Assembly: GCA_964645765.1 (NCBI GenBank) | Contig: CAZYBE010000037.1 | Coordinates: forward strand, 1 to 30,503 | Direction of reading: 5' to 3' | Length of the DNA: 30,503 bases | Origin: CAZGMN01 sp964645765 | GTDB lineage: Bacteria; Acidobacteriota; Aminicenantia; Aminicenantales; Aminicenantaceae | Shown: piece by piece, positions 14,699 through 21,709 of the stretch | Layout of the letters: the number at the start of each line of letters is the position of its first letter | Numbering within the stretch: the stretch's first letter is position 1 | Notes under the pieces: model-generated | Databases searched by the model: none | What the model was told of the DNA's origin: nothing | Seen by the model: the letters and a program-made list of their open reading frames with translations, nothing else | Position numbers and translations under genes: made by a program

Positions 14699-15652
14699 TC
14701 AGATCCGGCCCAGGGCGATTTCATTTTTTATATATTCAATTGCCCGGATAAGCCCTGTTTTGATGTCAGTTTTTGGCTCCCATCCTAGCTTTTTCGCCTC
14801 AGTGATATCAGCCAATGTCTGCTGTGCTTCTCCAGGTAAATCAGCCAAAAAGATGGGTTCAATTCTAATTCCCAAAAGTTCAGAAATGAGCTCATAAATC
14901 TCCAATACAGAAAAATTAGTTCCTGAGCCTATATTGAATGTTTTATTTTCCGTTCTTGAATCTGTTAAACATTTGATATGGAAATCATTGACATCGTCAA
15001 TATAGACAAAGTCTCTTCGCTTTTCCCCGGTGCCATAAATAACCGGCCTTTCACCTTTCAGTAGCTTGATGATAAATGCACTCATAACAGGAGGAATGGT
15101 TCGACGGTAATCCTGGGCAGGGCCATAAACACAGAAATAACGCAAGGCCGTGAATCTTAAATTATAAAATCTCTCATAAGCTCTGGCTAAGTGCATAGAG
15201 GCTAATTTGCTCACAGCATAAAAACTTTCAGGTTTGATTTCCGTTTCAGGCGTGGGAAAGATTTCAGAGCCTTCATAAAGGGCTGAGGATTCCGCATAAA
15301 TAACCCTTCTAACTTTGGCTTTCCTTGCGGCTTCAAAGACATTCACAGTCCCAGTCACATTAATATCAACAGTTTCATAAGGATCTTGCTGGCAATCTTT
15401 AATGCAGTTCTTGGCCGCTAAATGAAAAACAAAATCCACTCTGTCAAAAAGGCTGTGTATTTTTTTATCTCTGATGTCGAGACAGTGGAACTCGACTCCT
15501 TCAGGCACATTTTCTTTTAATCCATAACTTAGGTTATCAATTCCTGAAACATCAAACCGGTTTCTGTTGCCAGGGTTTCCATTTTCATTTATCAGCCGAA
15601 GAGCAAGGTTGCTCCCTATAAAACCTGCCACTCCAGTGATAAGTATTTTCAT
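14699..15652 (-). CDS. NAD-dependent nucleotide-sugar epimerase/dehydratase (GalE/WbpP-like)
   Basis: This 317-residue extended SDR has GVAGFIG (residues 7-13), ESS (121-123), the catalytic pair Tyr145 and Lys149 in YAVSK, and the RRDFVYIDDV segment of UDP-sugar epimerases. Likely reactions are C4 epimerisation of UDP-glucose, UDP-GlcNAc or a uronic acid form; the sequence does not settle which. A short Asn/Gly-rich insertion (INENGNPGNRNRF, 21-33) lies where relatives go straight from the first helix to the second strand. It is two bases from the nucleotidyltransferase gene and 25 bases after the WcaJ-like gene, all in one operon. Confidence 0.88.
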   Translation of the reverse strand: MKILITGVAGFIGSNLALRLINENGNPGNRNRFDVSGIDNLSYGLKENVPEGVEFHCLDIRDKKIHSLFDRVDFVFHLAAKNCIKDCQQDPYETVDINVTGTVNVFEAARKAKVRRVIYAESSALYEGSEIFPTPETEIKPESFYAVSKLASMHLARAYERFYNLRFTALRYFCVYGPAQDYRRTIPPVMSAFIIKLLKGERPVIYGTGEKRRDFVYIDDVNDFHIKCLTDSRTENKTFNIGSGTNFSVLEIYELISELLGIRIEPIFLADLPGEAQQTLADITEAKKLGWEPKTDIKTGLIRAIEYIKNEIALGRI

Positions 15653-15677
15653 TCTTGCACTTTATCTTCTCGGTATG

Positions 15678-17099
15678 CTACACTCCGGTTCCAGCAAATA
15701 TTGCGGGGATTGTTTTTAAAAGTATTTTTATATCAAGCCATAACGACCAGCTCTCGATATATTGAAGGTCTAATTTGACCCACTCATTGAAATCTCTGAT
15801 TCTATTCCTTCCGCTGACCTGCCAAAGACATGTAATTCCCGGCTTAATGCTTAATTTTCTTCTTTGCCAGCTTTCATATCTTGCCAATTCGTGAGGCCCT
15901 GCCGGTCTTGGTCCCACTAAACTCATATCTCCTTTCATTACACTCCATAATTGAGGAAGCTCATCCAGACTGAATTTCCTTAAAATTCTTCCTATGGGTG
16001 TTATCCTTGGGTCATTTTTAATCTTGAAAACAGGCCCTTGCATCTCATTCTTTTCCATCAACTTATCTTTTATGTCGTCAGCATTAGGAATCATTGTCCT
16101 GAATTTCCAGCTTTTGAAAGGTTTTTTATTCAAGCCAACCACATTCCATTGATAAAGCACGGGGCCTTTTGATGTCATTTTTATTAATATTGCGATGATA
16201 AGGAGAATCGGAGAAAGCAATAAAAGCAGGATTCCTGAAACAAGAATATCTATCACCCGCTTTACAAATAGTGAAAATTCATTGTCAGGGGTGGTGATAA
16301 AACTGATAATGGGCAATCCGTAGATATAATCAACGCTAACCTTCTTAGCAATTTTCCCAAAAAAATCAGAGTTGAGCCGAACCTGGAGTCCCTCACGTTC
16401 GCAACAATCAAGCAGCTCTCTAATTTGATCAAACCGCTTTGTAGAAACGCAGATGATGACTTCATCAACTTGATTTTGATGAAGGATATTTTCGATTTCT
16501 TCATTACTTCCTAAAACACTATGCCCATAGAAGTTCATCCCGGTTTTGTTTTTATCTCCGGAGACCATCCCTATGATATCCAATCCCCAGCCAAGGTTTT
16601 TTTCGACCGTTTCAATAAACTTCTTGGCTCTTTTTCCGGTTCCGACAACCAATATTTTCTTTCTATTTACTCCCCTTTTCCGAATGATTTTAGCAATATG
16701 AAAGAGCAATAGCTTCTCAAAGCATAAGAACAGAAAATTTACTCCAGCAAAAATAACAATATATGTTCTGGGAATATATCCGAAGCGAAAAAGAAAATGG
16801 AGGGCAAAGAAAGCAAGAATGCCGAGAAGTGTTGTCTTAGTAACTATTTTAAATTCCGTTTTTAAAGAAGTGAATCTCTGGTAAGAATAAGCGTTCTGTT
16901 TGGTAAAAATAATTACCCAGATTATCGAAAGGCCTAATATTATCCATAACAGATTCCACATAATCTGAATGGGCAGGGCGATGTTTGTCAGGGCTCTAAA
17001 CTTATCCCAAACAAAGTAAGCCAAGACGAAAGTCGCGGCAGTTGTCAAAAGGTCAGCTAACTGTGCTATTCTTTTATGATAAGTTGGGCGCCATAACAT
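15678..17099 (-). CDS. Full-length WcaJ/EpsE-type polyprenyl glycosylphosphotransferase
   Basis: This 473-residue enzyme starts repeat-unit synthesis by moving a sugar-1-phosphate onto undecaprenyl phosphate. It has four N-terminal membrane segments (about residues 12-133), a Rossmann-like middle region with VVGTG (151-155), a fifth hydrophobic segment (about 280-306) and the catalytic domain: KFRTM (332-336), DELPQL with the Asp-Glu pair (379-384), GPRP (396-399) and KPGITCLWQVSGR (419-431). The Trp-Gln-Val-Ser-Gly-Arg end motif is common to glucose- or galactose-transferring members, but that is not diagnostic. It follows the WecG/TagA gene by three bases. This is the second initiating transferase of the window; the other (1353-2027) has only the catalytic half. 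Confidence 0.93.
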   Translation of the reverse strand: MLWRPTYHKRIAQLADLLTTAATFVLAYFVWDKFRALTNIALPIQIMWNLLWIILGLSIIWVIIFTKQNAYSYQRFTSLKTEFKIVTKTTLLGILAFFALHFLFRFGYIPRTYIVIFAGVNFLFLCFEKLLLFHIAKIIRKRGVNRKKILVVGTGKRAKKFIETVEKNLGWGLDIIGMVSGDKNKTGMNFYGHSVLGSNEEIENILHQNQVDEVIICVSTKRFDQIRELLDCCEREGLQVRLNSDFFGKIAKKVSVDYIYGLPIISFITTPDNEFSLFVKRVIDILVSGILLLLLSPILLIIAILIKMTSKGPVLYQWNVVGLNKKPFKSWKFRTMIPNADDIKDKLMEKNEMQGPVFKIKNDPRITPIGRILRKFSLDELPQLWSVMKGDMSLVGPRPAGPHELARYESWQRRKLSIKPGITCLWQVSGRNRIRDFNEWVKLDLQYIESWSLWLDIKILLKTIPAIFAGTGV

Positions 17100-17102
17100 C
17101 GG

Positions 17103-17903
17103 TTATTTGAACCCTTTTCTTATAATTTTTTTTCTTAATATCCACCAGAAAAACTTGGGGTCTTGGATTAAGTATCTCTTCCAAACGTAGCTAGGCTGTT
17201 CAAAGAGACGGTAGAGCCATTCTAATCCAATATTTGTCATCCATAATGGCGGCTCCTTTCTCACCCCAGCCAAAATATCAAATGTCCCTCCAACTTCAAT
17301 AGCAATTGAAACCTGAAGCTTCTCTTTATTTTGAAATATCCACTTCTTCCCTTTTGGAGAACCCAAACCAACAAATAGAATATCAATGCTTTTATGATTA
17401 ATATCTTGAAGAATTCTGCTACACTCATCCGCATCTGTCATAATATTCACCGAAGGAGAGTAAGCCCCGACAACATACACTCCGGGAAATTTTTTTTCTA
17501 ATGCATCCTTTGCAAGATTCGCTACATTATTTTTCGAACCAAATAGATAAATTCTCCACTTTTTGCTGGCACCCATTCCACAAATGATAGGCACCAACCT
17601 TCTCCCGCCCACCATCTCACGAAATGGAGAGCCTAATAGATATGAACCAATTACAACTCCCATCCCATCCGGGATATTTAAGTCAGCACTATTTAATACA
17701 TTCAGAAATTTATTATCTTTCGATGCTTTAATAATGTCATCAACATTTGGCGTAAAAATTATGTGGAATTGTTTGGTCTTGATATATTTATCAATTTTTT
17801 TCAAGATTTCATTTAATGTTATATTATGAATCTTAACTCCAAAAATCTTTATTATTCCTCCCTCAGGTAATGAAGTATTTCCAAAATTATTATTTTTAAT
17901 CAT
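17103..17903 (-). CDS. WecG/TagA/CpsF family glycosyltransferase (GT26)
   Basis: This 266-residue protein belongs to the family that adds the second sugar, often ManNAc or ManNAcA, to a lipid-linked first sugar. It shows the N-terminal KIFGVKIHNIT strand (residues 19-29), FTPNVDDI (50-57), IPDGMG (77-82), GLGSPKGKKWI (179-189; family more often SPKQEKW), EVGGTFDILAG (203-213) and GLEWLYRL (226-233). The C-terminal tail is basic, which fits membrane attachment. It overlaps the GT9 stop by four bases (ATGA) and precedes the WcaJ-like gene by three bases. It is the intact counterpart of the fragment left at 20474-20593. Confidence 0.92.
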   Translation of the reverse strand: MIKNNNFGNTSLPEGGIIKIFGVKIHNITLNEILKKIDKYIKTKQFHIIFTPNVDDIIKASKDNKFLNVLNSADLNIPDGMGVVIGSYLLGSPFREMVGGRRLVPIICGMGASKKWRIYLFGSKNNVANLAKDALEKKFPGVYVVGAYSPSVNIMTDADECSRILQDINHKSIDILFVGLGSPKGKKWIFQNKEKLQVSIAIEVGGTFDILAGVRKEPPLWMTNIGLEWLYRLFEQPSYVWKRYLIQDPKFFWWILRKKIIRKGFK

Positions 17904-19015
17904 CTTACCAAGGTTAGCTTTCTATCTCTTAATAACTTTAGGCATGTTTTTAACACTCTTTTAACTGTAATGTACTCCATGCAATTGTATTCTTTATTGG
18001 TACAAATTGGAGAATAGAAACATTTGCATTTGCGGGCCGGTTCAATAATTTTCCCTATTCCATAAAGTTCAAATTCATCCCGATTAAAAACATTATTTAA
18101 AAGAATAATTTTTTTTTGTAGCCCAATAGCGATATGAGCTGCCATAGTAACAGCAGTGATAATTAAATCACATTGATATACTAAGTTGATAAATTGTTTC
18201 AAGGGAAAATATCCAAGATACATTGCACCACTATACCTAGCAATTTTTAAATTCTTCTTGTGTTCCAGTGGACCGCCAAGAAGAAGAGGTTCAAACCCTT
18301 CTTTTTTTAATTGTTTTGCTAACTCAGACCACTTTTTTGCAGGCCAAAGCCGTGAAGTCCATCTATCGCCGCAACCAGTGTTTAATCCAATAATCCCTTT
18401 TGATCTTTTAAGATTCCATTGGTATCTCTCAGAAGAATAATTGTTGAGAATGTATTTCTCCCCGGAAAAATTGAAACCGCAAATTTCGAAGATTTCCTCT
18501 TGATAGGTTTTTTTATTTGTTTTGCTTAAGTCATCAAACACGCCAGTCATAAATTTGTGTTCAGCATCTTTATCAATTGGCGAACACTTACCTCCTTTCA
18601 GTTCGAACCCTTTTTTTATATCTGCTGACATGAGATTAGTTAAGGCACAAGCTTCTTTATCTTTATCAAGATTATAAATAATTTCAAAATGTGTTGCCAG
18701 AAGAATTAAAATACTTTTTATACTAAAATCTAAAATAACGTCCACAACATCCGGGAGAACTTCAGGAGTCATTGTAATCCACCAAACCTGCATATCAGGA
18801 AATGATCTTTTAATTTTTCTTATTAGTGGAGTTGTTCGAATAACATCACCAATGGCACTTAGTTTTATTATAAGTACCTTCTTTTTTGTTGGATTATAAT
18901 AGCCACAGCTCTCCCTCTTAATATTAAGGCAATGAACAGCATACTGTTTGTGTGGTTTACATGGAATGTCTCCTTTGAACGAGCGACAATTCGTTTTAAT
19001 ATCTTCGAATTTCAT
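17900..19015 (-). CDS. GT9 heptosyltransferase-like protein with Cys-rich N-terminus
   Basis: This is a family 9 glycosyltransferase, the family of LPS heptosyltransferases. From ATG 19015 it has a Cys-rich lead (Cys10, Cys19, Cys29, Cys37, with NCRSFKGDIPCKPHK), then the donor-fold start LIIKLSAIGDVIRTTP (48-63), NTGCGDRWTSRLWPAKKW and the late LLGGPLEHK. The C-terminal part has a second Cys cluster (CKCFYSPIC, then NCMEY). The two clusters may bind a metal together; this is inference. The frame runs upstream to ATG 19075, but the Cys lead directly after 19015 and a GGCGGG six bases before it favour 19015. It is the first gene left of the IS element, so its original promoter may have been lost or moved. 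Confidence 0.85.
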   Translation of the reverse strand: MKFEDIKTNCRSFKGDIPCKPHKQYAVHCLNIKRESCGYYNPTKKKVLIIKLSAIGDVIRTTPLIRKIKRSFPDMQVWWITMTPEVLPDVVDVILDFSIKSILILLATHFEIIYNLDKDKEACALTNLMSADIKKGFELKGGKCSPIDKDAEHKFMTGVFDDLSKTNKKTYQEEIFEICGFNFSGEKYILNNYSSERYQWNLKRSKGIIGLNTGCGDRWTSRLWPAKKWSELAKQLKKEGFEPLLLGGPLEHKKNLKIARYSGAMYLGYFPLKQFINLVYQCDLIITAVTMAAHIAIGLQKKIILLNNVFNRDEFELYGIGKIIEPARKCKCFYSPICTNKEYNCMEYITVKRVLKTCLKLLRDRKLTLVR

Positions 19016-19115
19016 CGTAGACCCGCCGAAAAACAACCCATCTAAGTCCATAAATCCTGGCATAATTGCGTACACATTGGTAAGGCGCCCCTTTTGAGAG
19101 CATTCAAATGAAATA

Positions 19116-19145
19116 CCGGGTAGTGTAAACTTTTATGTGTGAAAT
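19116..19145 (+). repeat. Left terminal inverted repeat of the IS
   Basis: It pairs with 20444-20473 at 22 of 30 positions. The strongest shared block is TGTGTGAA, with GGTA and TGT nearer the end. Confidence 0.8.
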
Positions 19146-19168
19146 AGGAGAGAGGTAGAAAAAAGGCT

Positions 19169-19216
19169 CTTTTCCTTCATAAGGATTGAAACCGAAACTC
19201 TTATGAAAGGAGAAAG
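19169..19216 (+). other. Imperfect hairpin in the transposase leader
   Basis: TTCATAAG (19176-19183) pairs exactly with CTTATGAA (19200-19207), and flanking TTTTCC pairs roughly with GGAGAAA. The loop is 16 bases. In the RNA it would bury an AAAGGAG run ahead of the transposase. It may damp translation from outside transcripts, as many IS elements do. This is inferred. Confidence 0.4.
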
Positions 19217-19299
19217 AACCCAAGAAAATCTCTCTTAGCGTAACAGAGTTAAAGAAGGTCTTCAAGAAGATGCAAGCGCAGCAGCAACGGATCTTTTAG

Positions 19300-20463
19300 A
19301 TGATGCGGGCGGAAATGAACCAAGGCATCGGAGAGTATCTGTCGGAGCTGATGCGGACCGAACTGAGCCATGTTTTGGGTCGGGAACCCTATGAGCGCAA
19401 GCCCGGCGAAACAAACCATCCCAATGGATCCTATGAACGGCACTTTGCCATGAAAAGATTCGGCGAGGCGACGGTGGAAGTCCCCCGGGACCGGGAGGGC
19501 GAGTTTCGAAGCGAGGTCCTTCCCCGGAGCAAGCGATACAATGGCGAACTGCGGAAAGACATCTGCCTAATGTACCTGACGGGCGCGAGCACCCGGACGC
19601 TGTCGATGTTATCGAAACAGTTGTTGGGACGGAAGATCTCAGCGGGGGAAGTAAGTCGGGCAAACCAGGAGATGGAGGATGCCGTGGAGAGGTGGTGGAC
19701 GCGCAGCTTGGCGGAGGAGAAGATCAAGTATCTGATGCTGGACGCGGTGAATTTTTCGATGCGGGTTGGGAGGAGTGTAAAGACAGTGCCGGTCTTGGTG
19801 GCAATCGGGGTGAGAGAGAACGGCACGCGCTTGACGCTGGGTCTGCAGCTCGGCGACAAGGAATCGGCCACCTGCTGGCGGAAGTTCTTCAAGGACCTCA
19901 AGAGTCGGGGGCTTCGCGCCGAGAACCTAAGGCTAGGCGTAATGGACGGATTGGCAGGGACGGAAATGGTGTTCAAAGAGGAATTTGCGAATGCCGACGT
20001 CCAGCGCTGCCAGGCCCATGTAGCACGTAACGTTCTGGCCGAAGTGCCGCAGAAGCTAAAACAAGGCGTGGCGGACGGCATGCGGTCTATCTTCTATGCT
20101 TCCTCTAAGGAAAAGGCCAAAGAGTTTTTTGCGCAGTTCAAGGAGCATTGGGAGAAGGAGGTTCCTTCGGCGGTGAAATGTTTGGAGAACTCGTTGGACG
20201 CGTGTTTGACGTTCTTCAAGTTTCCCGCGGAGGAATGGCAGGCGTTGCGGATGACGAACGTCATTGAGCGGTTCAATAAGGAGTTCAAACGCAGCACCAA
20301 AACCTGGGAGATCGTCGCCGGCGAGAATGCCTGTTATCGTCTCCTGACATTCATCAGCCTAAAGATGGAGTTGTATTGGAAAAAGAATCCTATAGAAAAA
20401 GCAGCCCATAATCTTCCGATCTTCCAAAAAGCATCTTTGCCCGAATTCACACAAAATGCTTGA
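19300..20463 (+). CDS. IS256-family (mutator-type) transposase
   Basis: This 387-residue DDE transposase has candidate catalytic residues Asp148 (in YLMLDAV), Asp216 (in GVMDGLAG) and Glu323 (in TNVIERFNKEFKRS), plus RCQAH (236-240), the C..H signature between the second Asp and the Glu. Family proteins usually begin ten or more residues earlier. In the same frame, ATG 19270 would add MQAQQQRIF, but a TAG at 19297-19299 stops it directly before ATG 19300. The wild type probably had Glu or Gln there. Translation may restart at the ATG next to the stop, so activity is possible but uncertain. The catalytic part is intact. G+C content is higher than in the operon to its left. Confidence 0.88.
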   Translation: MMRAEMNQGIGEYLSELMRTELSHVLGREPYERKPGETNHPNGSYERHFAMKRFGEATVEVPRDREGEFRSEVLPRSKRYNGELRKDICLMYLTGASTRTLSMLSKQLLGRKISAGEVSRANQEMEDAVERWWTRSLAEEKIKYLMLDAVNFSMRVGRSVKTVPVLVAIGVRENGTRLTLGLQLGDKESATCWRKFFKDLKSRGLRAENLRLGVMDGLAGTEMVFKEEFANADVQRCQAHVARNVLAEVPQKLKQGVADGMRSIFYASSKEKAKEFFAQFKEHWEKEVPSAVKCLENSLDACLTFFKFPAEEWQALRMTNVIERFNKEFKRSTKTWEIVAGENACYRLLTFISLKMELYWKKNPIEKAAHNLPIFQKASLPEFTQNA

Positions 20464-20473
20464 CAGTACCTGG
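20444..20473 (-). repeat. Right terminal inverted repeat of the IS
   Basis: It pairs with 19116-19145. It overlaps the last codons of the transposase, as in other compact IS256 elements. Read leftward it also gives the stop (TGA at 20447-20449) of the cut wecG frame. Confidence 0.8.
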
Positions 20474-20593
20474 ACTTCTTTCTGCGGTCATCTGTTCCAT
20501 TCGCTCGACAGCCTCCGCACATGTAATATTGTGAAACTGCACCCCCAAAATATTGACGCGTGGAACACCAACGGCACAAGTTATCGCCGTCAT
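20474..20593 (-). pseudogene. N-terminal fragment of a WecG/TagA family glycosyltransferase, cut by the IS
   Basis: An ATG at 20593 overlaps the TGA of the GT4 gene (ATGA), the usual coupling in such operons. The next 40 codons read MTAITCAVGVPRVNILGVQF and continue HNITCAEAVERMEQM. This is the start of a WecG/TagA/CpsF protein: the NILGV strand and the following helix match the intact copy at 17103-17903 (KIFGVKIHNITLNEIL). The frame enters the IS end and stops at 20447. The remaining 200 or so residues are not found left of the IS. It is too short for ordinary gene finders and is non-functional as an enzyme. Confidence 0.8.
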
Positions 20594-21705
20594 TTCTGGC
20601 AACATGTCTTATAGACCTCCAGAGTCTCTACAGCCGTCCGTTGCCAGGAAAAAACACGTGCCTGCTCATACCCTCGAGCAATTAGCTCTGCCCGATACCG
20701 GGGATCCAGCACTGCCTGGATTCCCTTGGCAATGTCTTGAACATCAAGCGGATCAATGTAGTGCGCCGCCCTTCCTCCCACCTCAGGCATACTTGAAACA
20801 TCCGATGTCAGTACAGCACATCCGCTCACCATCGCTTCGAGGATCGGCAAACCAAATCCTTCGTAGAGAGAAGGGTAAAGCAAAACATCCGCCAAATGAT
20901 AGATGCAAGCCAGGTCGTCATCTGGCAGAGAGCCTGTAAAACACACAGCCCCACCCAATTCTAATTCGGCGATCCGCCTGAGAACCGAATCGTAAAGCCA
21001 CCCCTGTCTGCCCACAAAAACGAGGGGAACCAAGACTGTGCCTTTCCCGCGCAACAAAGCATATGCCTCAAGTAGACGCAAGTGATTCTTGCGAGGTTCC
21101 AATGTGCCCACAACCAAAAAGAACCGGGATGGCAACGCATATTTTCGTGCGACGGAATCTAGTTGTGACCGCGTTCTTGGCTCAAGAAACCGTGGGCTGG
21201 GCGCCAATGGTACCGTGGTGATCTTTTCTTTCGGCATGATTAACAGGCGGCTGATGTCTGCCCGCGAATGTTCCGATATTGTAATGATAGTGGTACGCCG
21301 TCTCAACGCCAGTGGTAGCAACCACCGCCAATACAATGCTTGACTAAACGTCATGGTTTCGGGGTACAGAAACTGATTCATGTCACACACGGTCGCGATT
21401 GCCAGTCCAGCATAACCAAGTGGTCCAGCAAATCCAGTCAGATGAAATACATCCAAACGTGCCTGATGCGCCGCTTGCCATAACCATGTTTGTTCGCACA
21501 ATACTTGATGCTTAACAGGCGATACTACCATTTCAGCGCGGAGATCTTCCAACTCCGCTCGTGCCTCCCCACGGAAAAACAGCACGTAATCATTGTCAGC
21601 ATCCAATTCAAGCAATGCTCGCGTTAACTCAATCGCATAGCGTTGAATACCGCCATTGCGTTGATATGCGTGAGTTAGATCTATGCCAATACGCATCTTG
21701 GACAT
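20590..21705 (-). CDS. GT4 family glycosyltransferase
   Basis: This 371-residue GT-B enzyme has an N-terminal acceptor domain with GIDLTHAYQRNGGIQRYA (residues 7-24), TISEHSRADI (142-151), the linker VGTLEPRKN (199-207) and the donor-site PSLYEGFGLPILEAM (278-292) with the E..G....E pattern of retaining GT4 enzymes. Many such proteins are mannosyl- or rhamnosyltransferases of O-antigen pathways; the sugar is not known here. It follows the Wzy-like gene by four bases and overlaps the cut wecG gene by four bases, so it was part of a longer operon that the IS ended. Confidence 0.93.
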   Translation of the reverse strand: MSKMRIGIDLTHAYQRNGGIQRYAIELTRALLELDADNDYVLFFRGEARAELEDLRAEMVVSPVKHQVLCEQTWLWQAAHQARLDVFHLTGFAGPLGYAGLAIATVCDMNQFLYPETMTFSQALYWRWLLPLALRRRTTIITISEHSRADISRLLIMPKEKITTVPLAPSPRFLEPRTRSQLDSVARKYALPSRFFLVVGTLEPRKNHLRLLEAYALLRGKGTVLVPLVFVGRQGWLYDSVLRRIAELELGGAVCFTGSLPDDDLACIYHLADVLLYPSLYEGFGLPILEAMVSGCAVLTSDVSSMPEVGGRAAHYIDPLDVQDIAKGIQAVLDPRYRAELIARGYEQARVFSWQRTAVETLEVYKTCCQK

Positions 21706-21709
21706 CCGA

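Larger units (their letters stand above)
19116..20473 (+). mobile_element. IS256-family insertion sequence (about 1358 bp)
   Basis: One transposase gene is bounded by imperfect terminal inverted repeats that match at 22 of 30 positions. The ends read inward CCGGGTAGTGT and CCAGGTACTGT, and both run into TGTGTGAA. Size and gene match the IS256 family. The eight bases outside each end differ (ATGAAATA on the left, ACTTCTTT on the right), so no target duplication is left. It lies exactly where a wecG-like gene is cut and where the A+T content of neighbours changes. Confidence 0.85.

Noticed and set aside
19184..19200. GATTGAAACC and GAAACT in the IS leader, like the end of a CRISPR repeat
   Set aside because: Single occurrence, no spacer pattern; it is the loop of the IS hairpin. 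A similar TTTCAATTCC at 25418 lies in the methyltransferase remnant and is also single.
19262..20081. Minus-strand frames opposite the transposase
   Set aside because: Shadow frames of a G+C-rich gene with no motif; the plus-strand DDE protein explains the region.
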